Shown here one piece after another: positions 11,403 through 24,915 of a DNA stretch of 64,000 nt. The position numbers and the translations under genes were made by a program. Positions within the stretch are counted from its first letter, which is position 1. The number at the start of each line of letters is the position of its first letter. The notes beneath the pieces were generated by a model. The model worked only from the letters and a program-made list of their open reading frames with translations. It had not been told where the DNA came from and did not search any database. The stretch comes from Ailurus styani (taxonomy: Eukaryota; Chordata; Mammalia; Carnivora; Ailuridae): assembly GCA_002007465.1 (NCBI GenBank), contig LNAC01000739.1, positions 65,090-129,089 of the forward strand. Direction: 5' to 3'.

Positions 11403-11614
11403 GAGTTCCTGGGTGGCTCAGTCACTTAAGTATGTGATCCTTGTTTTTGGCTCAGGTCATGATCTTGGGAACCTGAGATCAAACCCCATGTCAGGCTCCA
11501 TGCTCAGCATGGAGTGTGCTTGAGATTCTCTCCCTCTCCTGCTGCCCCTCCTCCCATTCATGTACACACACACTCTCTCTCTAAAAATACATAAGTGAAA
11601 TCTTAAAAAATATA
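11403..11614 (+). mobile_element. CAN SINE, old copy
   Basis: Diverged sense SINE (CCTGGGTGGCTCAGTCACTT) with a decayed tail 'acataagtgaaatctt'. The TSD is TCATCTAGACCA at 11390-11401 and TCACCTAGACCA at 11615-11626, one mismatch. Confidence 0.93.
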
Positions 11615-11626
11615 TCACCTAGACCA

Positions 11627-12657
11627 AGGACACACTCTTGGCATTACATTTAGATATCAGATACTACCTTACTAACACCTTAATTTTTTTTAAATGATTC
11701 AAAGGCAATATAATTTTTTTCTAGCTCATACAATAATTCAAGGTGGCTCTTTCCCACAGGGTGACTCATGGTCCTCAATTCCTTCTGGATTGTTGTCTCT
11801 ACCTTGCATCATATTGGCATCTACTAGTACAAGGCAAAGTGGAATGCTCAAGAGGAAAATCAATTTATTAAATTCTTTGCCTAGAAGAAATTGCCATACC
11901 TTTTGTTAATCTCATTTAACGAGAACTAATCACATAACCACATATAGATGTAAGCAGAGCGAGTGAATGTATTTCTCAACTGGGTTACTGCTTCTGAGGT
12001 GCAAGTACATAGTGAGACTAGGTGGAGAAACCACTACTCCCACAGTCCATTTTTCTGACTACCCTTAATTCTTTGGGTGGGAAATGTGTACCTTTCTTCC
12101 TACCTGAAGAACACGCCTATTCTATTCTTAAGGAAAATATCCCAAATTCTGATTAAGAATTAGCATCTGGCTCAAAATTAAAATTAAGAACCGCATCTAG
12201 CTCAAAACTCAGGATCTCTGGGTGATGTACAGTCCTTTTCATGGTCTAGATGTGGCTTCTTTACTCTTCATTAGCCTATTAAGTAATTGCACCTGTCTTC
12301 CTCCACGCCAAATATACAATGGTAGAAGAAAGGTAGACCATTATGTTAAAAAATCCCACAGCAGGCACTAATTTTTGGTTATATTCTAGTGAGTAGGTGT
12401 TAAAATATCCCTTGTAACAGATTATAGATTAGGCCTATATTCTCCTTGAGAGATATTCTTTTGTTATTGTTCTGCTTATGGTCCCTAGCTTCATCTCTAG
12501 AATTTATTTCCTTATCCATTTCTTCTGTGCCATCATTTGAAGTAAATTTGGATAATTTTATGGGTCTTATCAATAGTAGGAACATATCCTGGATTTATGG
12601 TATCTCAGGATAATATAGTTTCGACTCTTCCGTGAGAAAAATAAAGCCACATTAAGC
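11627..12657. other. unassigned intergenic DNA
   Basis: About 1 kb with no repeat or gene recognised. It ends where L1 ORF2 sequence begins. Confidence 0.45.
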
Positions 12658-14735
12658 AGAAATAAGAGGCATCCAAATCAGCAAAGAAGAAATAAAACTT
12701 TCACTCTTTGCAGATGACATGATACTATATATAAAAAACTCAAAAATTTGACCAAAAAACTTCTAAAACTGATATATTAATTCAGTAAATTTGTAGGATA
12801 TAAAAATCAATGTACAGAAATCAGAGGCATTTCTATATACCAATAATGAAGCAGAAAGAAATCAAGAGAATCAATCCCATTTACAATTCCACCAAAAACT
12901 ATAAGATACCTAGGAATAAACCTAACCACAGAGGTAAAAGATCTGTATTCTGAAAACTCTAAAATACTCATGAAAGAAACTGAAGATGACACAATGAAAT
13001 GGAAAAACAGTCCATGCTCATAGATTGGAAAAACAAATGTTGTTAAAATGTCTATACTACCCAAAGTAATCTATACAGTTAAGGCGATCCCTATCAAATT
13101 ACCATCAGCATTTTTCACAGAGCTAGAACGAACAATCCTAAAACTTGTATGGAACCATAAAAGACCCTGAATAGCCAAAGAAATCTTGTAAAAGAAAAGC
13201 ATAGCTGAAGGCATCACAATTCCAGACTTCAAGCTCTATTACGAAGCTGTAATCATCAAGACAGTATGGTATTGGGAGTAAAACAGACACATAGATCAAT
13301 GGAACAGAATAGAAAACCCAGAAACAGACCCACAAGTATATGGTCAACTAATCTTTGACAAAGCATGAAAGAATATCCATGGAAAAAAGACAGTCTCTTT
13401 TTGACATAGTCTCTTCAACAAATGGTGTTAGGAAAACTGAACAGCAAAATGCAGAAAATGAAACTGGACCACTTCCTTACACCATACACAAAAATAAATT
13501 CAAAATGTATGAAAGACCTAAATTTGAGGCAGGAATCCATCAAAATCCTAGAGAAGAACACAGGCAATAACCTCTTTGATATTGGCCATAGCACCTTCTT
13601 ACTAGATATGTCTTCTGCGGTAAGGAAAACAAAAGCAAAAATTAACTATTAGAATTTTATCAAGATAAAAGCTCTGCACAGCAAAGGAAACAGTTAACAA
13701 AACTAAAAGGCAGTCTACGGAATAGGAGAAGATATTTGCAAATGACCTATCTGATAAAAGTCAGTATCCAAAATATATAAAGAACTTATCAAACTCAAGA
13801 CCCCAAAAATGAATAATCCAATTAAAAATGGGCAGAAGACACAAGCAGACATTTTTCAAAAGAAGACATCCAGGTGGCCAACAGACACATGAAAAGATGC
13901 TCAACATCACTCATCATCAGGGAAATACAAATAAAAACCATGATGAAATAAGATCTTATGCCTGTTAAAATGGCTAAAATTAACAATATAAGAAACAACA
14001 GATGTTGGCAAGGATGTGGAGAATGGGTAACCTCTCACACTGTTGGTGGGAATGCAAACGGGTGCAGCCACTCTGGAAAACAGTAGGGAGGTTCCACAAA
14101 AAGTGAGAAATAGTACTACCCTATGATCCAGCAATTGCACTACTAGGTTATTTACCCAAAGGATAAAAAAAATACAAATTAGAAGGAATACATGCACTAC
14201 CATGTTTATAGCAGCATTATCAACAATTGTTAAACTATAGAAAGAGCCCGAGTGTCCAGTGACTGATGAATCAATAAAGAAGATGTGGTATGAATTGGAA
14301 TATTACTTAGCCATCAAAAAGAATGAAATTTTGCCATTTGCAAAGATGTGGGTGGAGCTAGAGTGTATTATGTTAAGTGAAATAAGTAAGTCAAAGAATG
14401 ATAAATACCATATGATTTCACTCATATGTGGAATTTAGTAAACAAAACAGATCAACATGTGGAAAGGAGAAAAAAAAAAGAGCAGGAGAGAGGTGGAGCC
14501 AAACCATGAGAGACTCTTAATGACAGAGAACAAATGGAGGGTTGATGGAGGGAGGTGGGTGGGGAATGGGCTAAAATGGGTGATGGTTATTAAGGAGGGC
14601 ACTTGTTATGATGAGCACTGGGTGTTATATGTAAGTCATGAATCACTAAATTCTACTCCTGAAACCATTATTACGCTGTATGTTAACTAACAAGAATTTA
14701 AATAAAAATTTGGAAGAAAAACCAAAATAAAAAAA
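12658..14735 (+). mobile_element. L1 LINE, 5'-truncated in the RT domain
   Basis: Begins within RT just before the FADD motif (about 12707), then the C-terminal domain ('ccatttacaattccaccaaa', 'gcatcacaattccagacttc'), a near-complete 3' part and a UTR with 'ctcatatgtggaatttagta' and 'gatgagcactgggtgtta'. Many stops and frameshifts are present, so there is no functional ORF. Older than the copies at 4.3 and 59.9 kb. Confidence 0.93.
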
Positions 14736-14740
14736 AAATA

Positions 14741-15297
14741 GAACTACCCTAGCAATTATACTACTAGGTATTTATCCAAAGAATACAAAAATACTAATTC
14801 AAAGGGGTAATGTACCCTGATGTTTACAGCAGCATTATCTATAATAACCAAGTTATGGCAACAGCCCAAGTATCCACTGACTGATGAATGGTAAAAGAAG
14901 ATGGAATATTACTCAGACATCAAAAAGAATGAAATCTTGCCATTTGAAACAACATAGATGAAGCTAAAGTGTTATGCTAAGTAAAATAAGTCCTAGAAAG
15001 ATAAATACTGTATGATTTCCCTCATACGTGGAATTTAAAAAACAAAACAAAGTAGCAAAGGAAAAAAGAAAGAAAGAGATACAAATCAGGAAACATACTT
15101 CTAACCATACAGAAGAGAGTGGAGGTGGGTGGAGTGGATGGGTGAAATAGGTGATTGAGAATTGAGGAGTGGACTTGTGATGAGAACCAGGTAATGTATG
15201 GAAGTGCTGAATGACTATATTGTACACTTGAAAGAAATATTAGACTGCATGTTAACCAACTGGAATTTAAATAAGAACTTAAAAATAAAAAAAAGAA
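14741..15297 (+). mobile_element. second L1 3' end, head to tail with the previous one
   Basis: Restarts at ORF2 C-terminal sequence ('ctactaggtatttatccaaa') and runs again through 'cctcatacgtggaatttaaa' and 'aggtgattgagaattgagga' to an A-rich end. It repeats about 560 bp of the 3' region already present in the preceding element, but is clearly diverged from it. It is either an independent insertion into the poly(A) of the first or an old tandem duplication. Confidence 0.88.
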
Positions 15298-18200
15298 TAC
15301 TGAGAAAAAAACAAAATCATGAATATAATAGTATTTGCATCATTTAGAATTACAAAATCAATTAGAAAACTGTAAGTATCTCACTTTTTTTAACAAACAT
15401 ATGTCTCGCAAACATGTATGAATAAATTTACATTACTAGGGTTCTTTCCAGGGCTGCACAAAGGGTCCTGCCCAGGATGGTCTGAAATTTGAGCTTCATT
15501 TGCTCATGGTACACCTCTTAAGAAAAGATATCCATCAACAGTGTCCAACCACACTCTCCTATTCTTGGGATCAAAGAAACTGGACTACATAGAGAACTTG
15601 AGTTCTACAAATGTGACCAATATTCCTCAGTTTGAGAAGAGTTTCCATGTGGATATAAAGTGTTGACAATATAGGTCCTCCAACTAAGGAAAGAGCTAGG
15701 GAAGATGTAAGATAAGCCTTGCCCTGAATATATTTTTATCCAACCATGTGCTTTAACAAACAAAAGGGCATGGCATTTGGGCTGTTTGTAAAGCTACATT
15801 CCTGGCACTAATACAAGATTCCTTTTTTCAAAACACTGTGAGTTTCTGCAGAAGTTATTGATTGTTTATTCTGTTGTTGATAAGCCACACAGCTCTGGAA
15901 TTCAGAGCCACTCTCATATTTGCATTTGAGAGTTAGTAAAGATATAATTGCAGTTACTTCTGATGTCACATTATTAAATAGCACTCTTCATATGTGGTGT
16001 CTTCTGCCTCCTCTCCTCTACACCCTAATGCTCTCAGGAGGATAAATGTATATTTTACATTGATTTTGATCAAATGGCTTTTGCCCTGGGTTGTATTAGA
16101 TGGCTAGGTCATTGCAGCAATTATACAGCAGTATTCCCCAAGTGAACCTTTCATCTACTTGTAATATAAAATCAATAATGTCTAAACAAGGACTGAGATG
16201 GCATTTTAATGTTTTTCAGAGAGCATTTAGACATCTGAGCTGTCTCAGAAGTGGTTTCAAGGTCCATTTCCAAAATGGAGGCAAATATGTTCTCTATGTC
16301 TTATTTATACCCGGAAAATATACCTTTCTAGGTAGCTAAGAAACAAATTTATCTAAGAGTAGGGCTATATGCTGTGCTAAGAAACTTTAAGGAAATTTTT
16401 GTTTGCATTTGCTATTATAAACTTAGACATGCTACTTTTTTTGCAAGATAATATTCTTTAAATATAATATTAAATGCATAATTAAAGGGTATACTTTTTA
16501 CTACTGATTTTGAAATCTATTTCACTGAGATGTAGTAAACTAATAGCATATTTAATTAGTATTTATTTTTCATCATACTTTCAAAGTTTAAAATATGGGC
16601 TTTATTCAAATATTCAGTGACAGCTTTTATAATTTCTACAAGGTTATTTATAAGCCAGAATTACTCTCTGCTTTGCATTGCATAAAACCAGATTGTATAT
16701 GAGGTAAAAAGTTTTAATTTATTTTTCATATGATAAAACCTAGGCAAAAAATTTCCTTTGTTATCTATATTTCTAATTACTTAAAGAGAAATACTTTCCA
16801 CAGAAACGTCTTGAAGCCACTTTCATTTCATCAGAACTAAAGAGCCTAAGACCTCAGTGATTAATGTGGGCACCAGTTTCATCACTGGTTAGCAAATTTC
16901 CTGTATTATACATAGGAACCTAGAAGGATGCCTAGGAACTATACTCAAAACATGCTCAGAAGGCATTTCAAGCCAGTGACCTTTCATTGAGTAGGGTTAA
17001 ACTGACCAATGCTATAAAAGGTACAAAATTCCTCTGAGAAGCCCTTCATTTCAGTCTGTGCAATCAAAAGACCCAATTAATGCTTCCTCTCTTGAAATAT
17101 TTTCTAAGTTCTATGTAAGCAGGTCAGCTTGTTAAACTAACTTACCTCTGCCAAGCACATCATTACATCACAAACCAGCAAAGAGATATAAATCAGCCAG
17201 CTACTCCTGTAAGGAATTACTGAATCAAATAAATAACCTGGCATATCCCAAAGGAATCGCTTCTCTCTTTTCATAAAGAAATACTATGTGAAAGTTACTA
17301 TAATCCTTTACTATTGCTATATCACTCTATTTATGAGATTTAAGATGTATTCCTAAGTCCCTAATAATTTAAATTCCTAATGCTACTCAAAATCACCATA
17401 CACTTGTTTCTCTCATACTACTGAGGGCACGACATTCTTAAATGTTTACACACATTTTATTTTGCTGTCTATAAATTTTCTACAATTTGTAGAAACCAAT
17501 GATGAAGATATTCCCAGACCTATATTTTAGAAAATTTTGAAAATAATATGATAAGACCAAAAATGTCACTTTTAAGCTTCTAGTACTTCAAAGTGCCTCC
17601 TCTAATCTCAGCCAAGAATTTAGGGAGTGAAAATGTCTGTATCAGTACTATTTTGGATAAACTGAATCAATATTTTAATTTTAAATCATCAAGTTAGTTA
17701 GCATCTATCTACTATAACTCTTATTTTGTAGCCACCAGAGTCTGATTAAGTGACTTGGCTTAGCCTTAACTTTTCTGCCTATTCAAGAATATGACTGAAC
17801 TTTTGTAACTGAAAGTTTCTAGAACTATTTTTTGTCTTAGGAAACAATTGCCAAGATATCCCATAACCAATCTATCCATCACTATATATTCATCAATATG
17901 GCTATATCTGCAATACTGTGCTTGATTTTGGTACCATAATTTTTGAGGGACTTTAAAAAATACTCTAGAGAATGATAATAATGTTCACATGTTGGAATTC
18001 ACCAAATAATGATATAATACAATGTTCCTAGGGAAACTAAGGGTATAAGGAGCCAAAAGTTAATTTAAAGCACAATAACTGAAAGGTTGTCATGTTAGAA
18101 TGAACTTCAGTGAGGCTCAGAAACTTAATCAGAAGTATTCAGAGCATTGCAGGAAGGAGAGATTTGACTCAGTAAAAGATAAAAGATTTGAAACTGCAGC

Positions 18201-19315
18201 TACATAGCAATTTTTAAAGTCATAAATAATATTTTAATTTACAAATTATTTCAAGTAAAATTAAAATTTAATAATATTTAGAAGTGAACCAAGAACCAAA
18301 AAGGAAAAAAAAAAAGGAAGAAACTGACAAAACCCTGCTTAGGTAACAATGGAGAGTAAATGCTCCTCGCTTATGAAATTTCTATACACCCCAACATTTC
18401 TATACTATCAAATGGTGCTATGCAATAAGTAGTTGCAATGTATGTTAAAGAGCTATGGTTCAAGGAATATGTTTTTCACTTTCTATGCTATTTTAATTGG
18501 AGAGTAGAACTGGCAAACTTCCAAAGTGTTAGCCATACACTCATTAACAAACACAGCAGATGATCGGTTACTTTCTACTTCAGGATTATACTATATATCA
18601 TCAATTACCATGTTGAGGTCATACATACTTGAGAGCAAGCAACATCGATGCATGGAGTACATATCCAAACACCTGGGAGTAAAAAGCAGCAACAACAACA
18701 AAACCAGTCCAAAAATCTGGAGAGACACTGTTTAATGCACAGAATTTAATCTAGACCCTAGTGCATTCTTATCTTCATTAAATTTTCCCCTGCTAAAGAA
18801 CTGCCCTGGCCAGAAGAGCTGTGAAATTATAAGTCGGTACAAAACTACTGGCAGAGGACAGGTGGATCATATGAGTCAGACAAAAATCTGTGCCAATTTT
18901 CTTGTATATGAGAATGCTTGGAATATCATGGTGAAGCAAGTATCACAAAATGAGTGGGGTCCACATGTTGTCCTTAGATAAAAAGATGCACCTAACTGGC
19001 ACAGAAAGTTTTCTTTCTAAAGAAATTAATGAGTAAATTAAAAAAAAAAAAGACCAGTCCTATTTGATCACTGAATTGTAGGGTTTCCTAATCAATTTCA
19101 TTATGATCCAGGGGTTGCTGTTCTTGGCCAAATTAAGCATTATCAGGCAGAAACTGTTGGTCTCTTTCAGATTTCTGTCAATGTATTATAATCTTTCGTC
19201 TTCTGTGGATGATCCAGGAAGAAATTAAGCATTTGGGAAAAAATAAAGCAAATTTTTGCATCTGATTTAGAAAAATGTATATGGCTGTAATTCTGTCACA
19301 ATACTAGATTATGTC
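15298..19315. other. repeat-poor block, no gene recognised
   Basis: The longest stretch, about 4 kb, free of interspersed repeats that I recognise. It is AT-rich. Short ORFs (79 codons at 16100, 69 codons at 18526) lack recognisable motifs. An octamer ATTTGCAT lies at 15918-15925, and CCAAT plus TATAAAAG at 17006-17020; both may be chance. Confidence 0.5.
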
Positions 19316-19327
19316 AAGAATTTTATT

Positions 19328-19493
19328 GTATTTATTTGAGACAGAGAGAAAGCGAGAGACGGATCATGAGCGAAGGGGGAGCAGCAGCCTCACCACTGAC
19401 CCGGGAGCATGTGCAGGGCTCAATCCCAGGACTCTGGGATCAGGACCTGAGTAGAAGGCAGATGCTTAACCGACTGAGCCACCCAGGCACCCC
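19328..19493 (-). mobile_element. CAN SINE
   Basis: Antisense SINE with TATTTATTTGAGACAGAGAG and ACTGAGCCACCCAGGCACCC. The exact TSD AAGAATTTTATT lies at 19316-19327 and 19494-19505. Confidence 0.94.
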
Positions 19494-19505
19494 AAGAATT
19501 TTATT

Positions 19506-20970
19506 TTGGGATCAAATACGCTAATGACCTTGAAAGTATCAGAATACTATAGAATGCTTTCTAAAGTGTCTACAGAGTTTACAAATTATGAAATTATGAT
19601 ATTGACGACGTTGAGCAAGAAATATTCTTCCTTGAACACAGTGTTTGATTAGCAGGTCAAATAGAAAAACATGATAATGTGACATCATGTAGTTACAGAA
19701 CACTGACAAGATACTTCTAATAGTGCAAATTATAAACAAAATACTGTAGTATAAATAGCTTTCCCCACATGATACTGTTTGTTCTATCATGTGAAATTGG
19801 GCCCTTACAGATCTAACAGTTTGGGAGATGTAGAACAAAATAAGAGAGATTGATTATGTTTTTAGTACATCCAGGGAACACAGACTGAGATCTGGCCTGG
19901 CTATATTCTTCCTGGATTTTTTATGTATCATTTCTACCCTGATAGATGACTATGATATACTTTACTTCTTGGATATATATGAATAAATTTATGTTCCTGG
20001 CTAGCAGTTTGTGGATGCATTCTTTAGAATTTATCAGCTCCAGCTACAAGTACAGAAATATGAGCTAAGAGCCATAAAACCTCTTATATATATCTAATGC
20101 TATTTTCTCTAAAAATTTTTCTTGATAGCTTTCCCTTTTGTCTCTAAGAACATTACTATCCTTTCTATTTTCACTGTTTATGTGAAATATGATTATGGTG
20201 CTTAATTATCTTCAGGTATAATGTTCTTTCCTGTCTTTCTTAACACTTGAAACTCTTTGGGGGTGGGGAGAAAGCATATCTTTCTCTGATGTAACCTTTG
20301 AAGTGTTTAGTGATGCTCTGTGGGCACCTTATATATCAGTTGAAAAATGTGAATGTGACAGTTGTACAACCTGGTATTATCTAAATAGTTACCTAAATAC
20401 ATCAGAATGTATTATCTGATAACATGACTATAACTCCAAGTATCTAAATAAAGCATAAGCATTTTATAAATAATAGAGATACTGAGTTACATACAGCTAG
20501 AAGGCATATTTTAGAAATGTCAAGCTATTTGATATCTTATATTAGTTTTGAATATCCTATCTCTACATCTGATGAGACTGATATAAAAAAGGGATCTTGT
20601 GATATTAGTAATCTCACTGGATATGTAGGAAGCAGATATATTTCATATCAAAATACACTCAATGTTATAAAAATATAACAGAGTCAAATGTAGTTAGTGA
20701 ATTATTTACTCGTATTTTAAAAGTCAACTTCCTGTTCATATAAGAATTCACTGTTAGCTATTTTATACTTATTTATTTCTTTCCCAAAGTAAAAACACTT
20801 ATATAAATTGCAAAAGAGCTGAAAAGTGCAAGTTGATTAATTTTCTTGAGCCTATCAGACACCTGAGTCGACATGGTATAACATGTTAAGAATCTGAGAG
20901 ACCTTGGAAAGGGATAAAAGCATTTCACATGTGGAACAGATGTGAATCTTTAGGATCCAGAGGACACACA
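19506..20970. other. unassigned intergenic DNA
   Basis: AT-rich. About 20090-20360 has a weak L2-like look ('aacacttgaaactctttgg', 'ctctgtgggcacc') that I cannot confirm. Confidence 0.45.
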
Positions 20971-20971
20971 G

Positions 20972-21430
20972 TGGTAGTCCTAATAATGGACCCCCCAAAG
21001 ATGTCCAGGTCTCATCCAGAACCAGTGAATATGTTGTGTTACATGGAAAAGGAAAATTAAGGGTGCTAATCTGCTGAACTTAAGACAGGGATATTATCCA
21101 GAACTATTTGGATGGGTCTAATGTAGCCACAAAGGACCAGAGAAGTAGAAAAGCGAAGTTTAGAGTAACGTGATATAAGAAGGACTCGGCTCACCTTTGC
21201 TAACTTTGAAGATAAAGAACTAGGCACATCCTCTACAAGCTGGAAAATATGAGGAAATAAATCCTACCCAGAGCCTACAGAAAGGAGGTACCACTGGCAA
21301 CACCTTGATTTTAAGCCTAGTAAGATCCATGTCAGACTTCTAACTTACAGAACTGTAAAAATAATAAACTGTGTTGTCTAAGCCACTAACTTGTAGAAAT
21401 CTGATACAGCAGCCATGATAAACTAATACA
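20972..21430 (+). mobile_element. MLT1-type MaLR solo LTR
   Basis: Sense LTR: 'aatggaccccccaaagatgt', 'gaaccagtgaatatgttgtg', 'caacaccttgattttaagcc', 'gtcagacttctaacttacag', 'taagccactaacttgtagaa', ending in CAGCAGCCATGATAAACTAA and TACA. There is no internal region; a relic solo LTR. Confidence 0.85.
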
Positions 21431-21924
21431 CAAGTCAAAGAACTGACCTAGCATCTGGGGACTGATAGATAGGTACCTGCAAGGAGCAATAGTTCAAGCA
21501 TTAAGTCACCCAAGCATTAGTTCCCCAGGACAGGCGACACAGGAGGGTATATAAGCTGGCAAAAGATTCAGCTGTGTTTTCGTAAACACACTACTAAAGG
21601 CTGAGTGTGGGATAGCATGGAAATTTAAAGCCGCAGATTGCTAGACATACAGACATACAGGGACTTGGACCTACCTGCAGACTTTTTTCTCCACAAACTT
21701 TACATGCAGTCACAGTCACATGGAAGATCAAAAAGACCATGGAGAAACTTGTTCTTGTAATACCAGCTAACAGAGGGGAAATTCTGCCAAGATCCAACTC
21801 CCTTATCTGCTATGGCAGGAAAATTTTAACCTTGCTGGAAGAACAGAATCTGTGTCCGTAGAACACTGGTGGAAACCCCGTGGAACCATATGCTGTTTTT
21901 AAGAAACATATTGTTTTTGTTTGT
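21431..21924. other. unassigned intergenic DNA
   Basis: No repeat or gene recognised. Confidence 0.45.
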
Positions 21925-22114
21925 TTGTTTCTAAGATTGTATTTATTTGACAGAGAGAGAGGGTGAGAGAGCACAAGCAAGGGGAGCAGTAGAGGGAGAG
22001 GGAGAAACAGGCTCCCCTCCCCGCTGAGCAGGGAGCCTGACGCAGGGCTTGATGTCAGGACTCTGAGACCATGACCTATGTCAAAGGGAGACACGTAACC
22101 GACTGAGCCACTGA
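21925..22114 (-). mobile_element. CAN SINE
   Basis: Antisense SINE (TATTTATTTGACAGAGAGAG; GTAACCGACTGAGCCACTG). The head is slightly short. A weak TSD-like GAAACATATT and GAAAAACCTATT flank it. Confidence 0.9.
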
Positions 22115-22172
22115 AAAACCTATTTTAAATATAAAGACAGATCAGAATTAAAATAAAGAATGAAAAGTTGTG

Positions 22173-22368
22173 GGGCGCCTGGGTGGTTCAGTCGTTAAGC
22201 AGCTGTCTTCATTTCAGGTCATGATATCAAGGTCCTGGGATTGAGCCCTGCGTGGGCTCCCTGTTCAGTGGAATGCCTGCTTCTCTCTCACTCCCCCTGC
22301 TTGTGTTCCCTCCATTGCTCTCTCTCTCTGTCAACTAAATAAATAAAATCTTAAAAAAAAAAAAAAGA
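22173..22368 (+). mobile_element. CAN SINE, GTCGTTAAGC type
   Basis: Sense SINE with GGGCGCCTGGGTGGTTCAGT, then CGTTAAGCAGCTGTC, and a tail of AAATAAATAAAATCTT plus poly(A). TSD GAAAAGTTGTG before and GAAAAATTGTG after. It stands head to head with the SINE at 21925, about 58 bp apart. Confidence 0.94.
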
Positions 22369-22399
22369 AAAAGAAAAATTGTGCCATACAGAGAAACAA

Positions 22400-23828
22400 A
22401 ACAAAAGCAGAATAGGACATCTAAAATTAAGAAGATTTCAGAATAAGGAATATAATCAGAGATAAAGAGGGATATTATATAATAATAGAATAAATTCTCT
22501 AAGCAGATATGGGAACCATAAATGTGTATGCACCTAACAATACTGCCACAAAATAAATGGGACAAAATTGATAACTTTGAAAGAAAAAATAGACAAATTC
22601 ACAGTTATAGTTGTAGGATTCAATACTCTAAGTGAAAGAACCAGGAGAAAGAAAATCAGTAAAGATATAGCTGACCTGAACAATACTGCTTACCAACTCA
22701 AACCAACTGAGAATTAACAGAAAACTCAACAACATCAGAAAATATATTTTCTACCAGGACATATGCACATTCACCAAAATGGGGCAAAAAAACAAATCTT
22801 AACAATTTTAAAAGAACAAATATCATGCCAACTATGTTCTCAGATCATAACAAATTAAACTAGAAACTAGAAATCAATTTGAACAATCAGCAAAAATATG
22901 TGGAAATACAGAATTTTTGAAAAATAACATGTGAATAAAGGACACTGAAAGAAAATTTAAAACAAAATTTAAAAATTAAAACATTTCAAAATTGTTGAAT
23001 GTAGCTGACATACTTAGAGGGAAATTTATAGCATTAAAAGTTTATATTAGGAAAAGAAGAGAGAAATTTGGTTGGTTACCTTAGTGTGTGCCTTATGAAA
23101 GTACGATGAACTAAAAGAAAACAAAAATAAATATAATAATGAAATTATTTAAATTTCATTAAATTTAAAACCAAAAACAAAAAACAAAACGAATGAAAAC
23201 AAAGCTTATTTTTTTTAAAAAACTGAATGAAAATTCATCTTTGAAAAGATGAATGAAGTGGACATAACAATGAACAAAGTGGATAAGAACCATTATCACT
23301 CACCAAGAAAAAAATAAGAAGACACAAATTGCCAACATTGGAATGAAAATTGAGATACCACTAAAGTCCCCATAATGCTAAGTGAAATAAGACAGAGAAA
23401 GACAAATACTATATGATCTCACTTATATGTGGAATCTAAAAAACAAACAAATAAACAAACCCCAAAACAAGCTCATATATATGAAGAATGGATTAGTCAG
23501 AAGTGGAGACTGGGGGTGGGCCAAATGGGTGAAAGGAATAAAAGAGGACAAACTTCCAGTTATAAAATAAGTAAGTCAAAGGGATGTCATGTACAGAATG
23601 AAAACTATAGTTAACAATAATGTATCATATATTTTAAAGTTTCTAAGAGCACAGATCTTAAAAGTTCTCATCAGAAGAAAAACATTTTGTTACCATGTAT
23701 GGTAAAGGATGTTAACTAGAGTTATGTGGTGATCATTTTGCAATATATACAAATATTGAATCATTATGTCATGTACCTCAAGCTAGTATGATGCTGTATG
23801 TCAATTAAACCTCAGAAAAATCAAACAG
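22400..23828 (+). mobile_element. old L1 (L1MA-type 3' end), internally deleted
   Basis: The left part keeps endonuclease-region sequence ('aatgtgtatgcacctaacaa', the VYAPN codons, decayed). The right part jumps to the 3' end: 'atgatctcacttatatgtgg', 'agttaacaataatgtatcat', 'gtggtgatcattttgcaata', ending 'caattaaacctcagaaaaat'. RT and most of ORF2 are missing or unreadable. Confidence 0.85.
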
Positions 23829-24362
23829 GATATCAGGGGAAGACAAGATACGATGGAGATTTTGCAAAATGGATTAACTGGGCTATAAATTTATAACTTC
23901 ACTGAAGTAGATGAGGAAGAAAGTAATTGACTAAAATCATTTTGGAACAATGTTTTATCTAGATAAATGTAAGGTTAAAACAAACAGTATACTCTAGTTG
24001 ATAATTTTGTTTCTCACAAGGCTATAATTTAGCGATACTTATTGTATATTAAGGTTGAACAAATGAGTAAAAGGATTGTATATAATGAGAGCCAGCTTTC
24101 TCACTCAGATACAAGTTACAAATAAGTAAGGAGGAATGCTGTAATGCACACTGTAGTTTTGGGTTAGAGGTAGAGATGTCAGTATGAACTCATGTAGAGA
24201 AATACAGAAATGCATAAAATCATTTGTTTGGAAATGAGTTAACATGCTTATTGTGCTTGGTTTAATACATTTCTGCATAATTTTTTATATACTTCCCTCT
24301 AGAGGTGGAACATAATTTCCTTCCCTTTGTGTACAGGCAGAACTTAGTCACTCACTTCCAAA
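23829..24362. other. unassigned intergenic DNA
   Basis: No repeat or gene recognised. Confidence 0.45.
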
Positions 24363-24915
24363 GAACAGAGAATGGAAAGGTAAAATAGTAACTTTTCATT
24401 GGAGAAACCTGACAGAGACCACTTAACCAAATGGTTACCTTTAACCTCATGGTAATGACTCATGTGCATATCATGCACCCCCTGATAGGATCTCTTATGT
24501 GGCATTTTCCCCCCAAAAATCCATAGCCTTAATTCAATCATGGGAAAACATTAAACAAACTCAAATTGAAGGACATTCTACATAATTTCTTAACCCTATT
24601 CATTAAAAGTGTCATGAAAAACAAGGAAAGACAGAGCTATCACAAATTGGAGAAGATGTGACAAATAAAGATAATATAGAAAAAATCTCCCTAGAATATA
24701 AAAAACATCAGTGGAAAATTGGTTAAATTCAAGAAAAAGTCTGATTTCATAGTATTTCATCAATATTAAATTTCTTAGTTTTGAGAAAAGTACCATTGTT
24801 ATATAAAATGTTGACATTATGGAAAACTGGGTAAAATGTACACAGGAAACCTCTGTACTATTTAAGGAACTCTACTGCGTATCTAAAATCCTTCCAAAAT
24901 AAAATTAAAAAAAAA
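24363..24915 (+). mobile_element. old L1M 3' UTR relic
   Basis: Recognisable blocks: 'tggagaaacctgacagagac', 'tcaattgaaggacattctac'-like, 'aatttcttagttttgagaaa', 'gtaccattgttatataaaat', 'gttgacattatggaaaactg', 'cctctgtactatttaagg', ending 'tccaaaataaaattaaaaaa'. It is 3' UTR only, in the L1MC/L1ME style. Confidence 0.75.

Noticed and set aside
17006..17020. CCAAT followed by TATAAAAG as a promoter
   Set aside because: The spacing of a few bases is far too short for a CCAAT box and TATA box pair, and no transcript evidence or downstream ORF is visible.
23234..23253. Perfect 8-bp stem hairpin TTCATCTT...AAGATGAA
   Set aside because: Short hairpin in AT-rich old L1 sequence without a T-run or other context; expected by chance.
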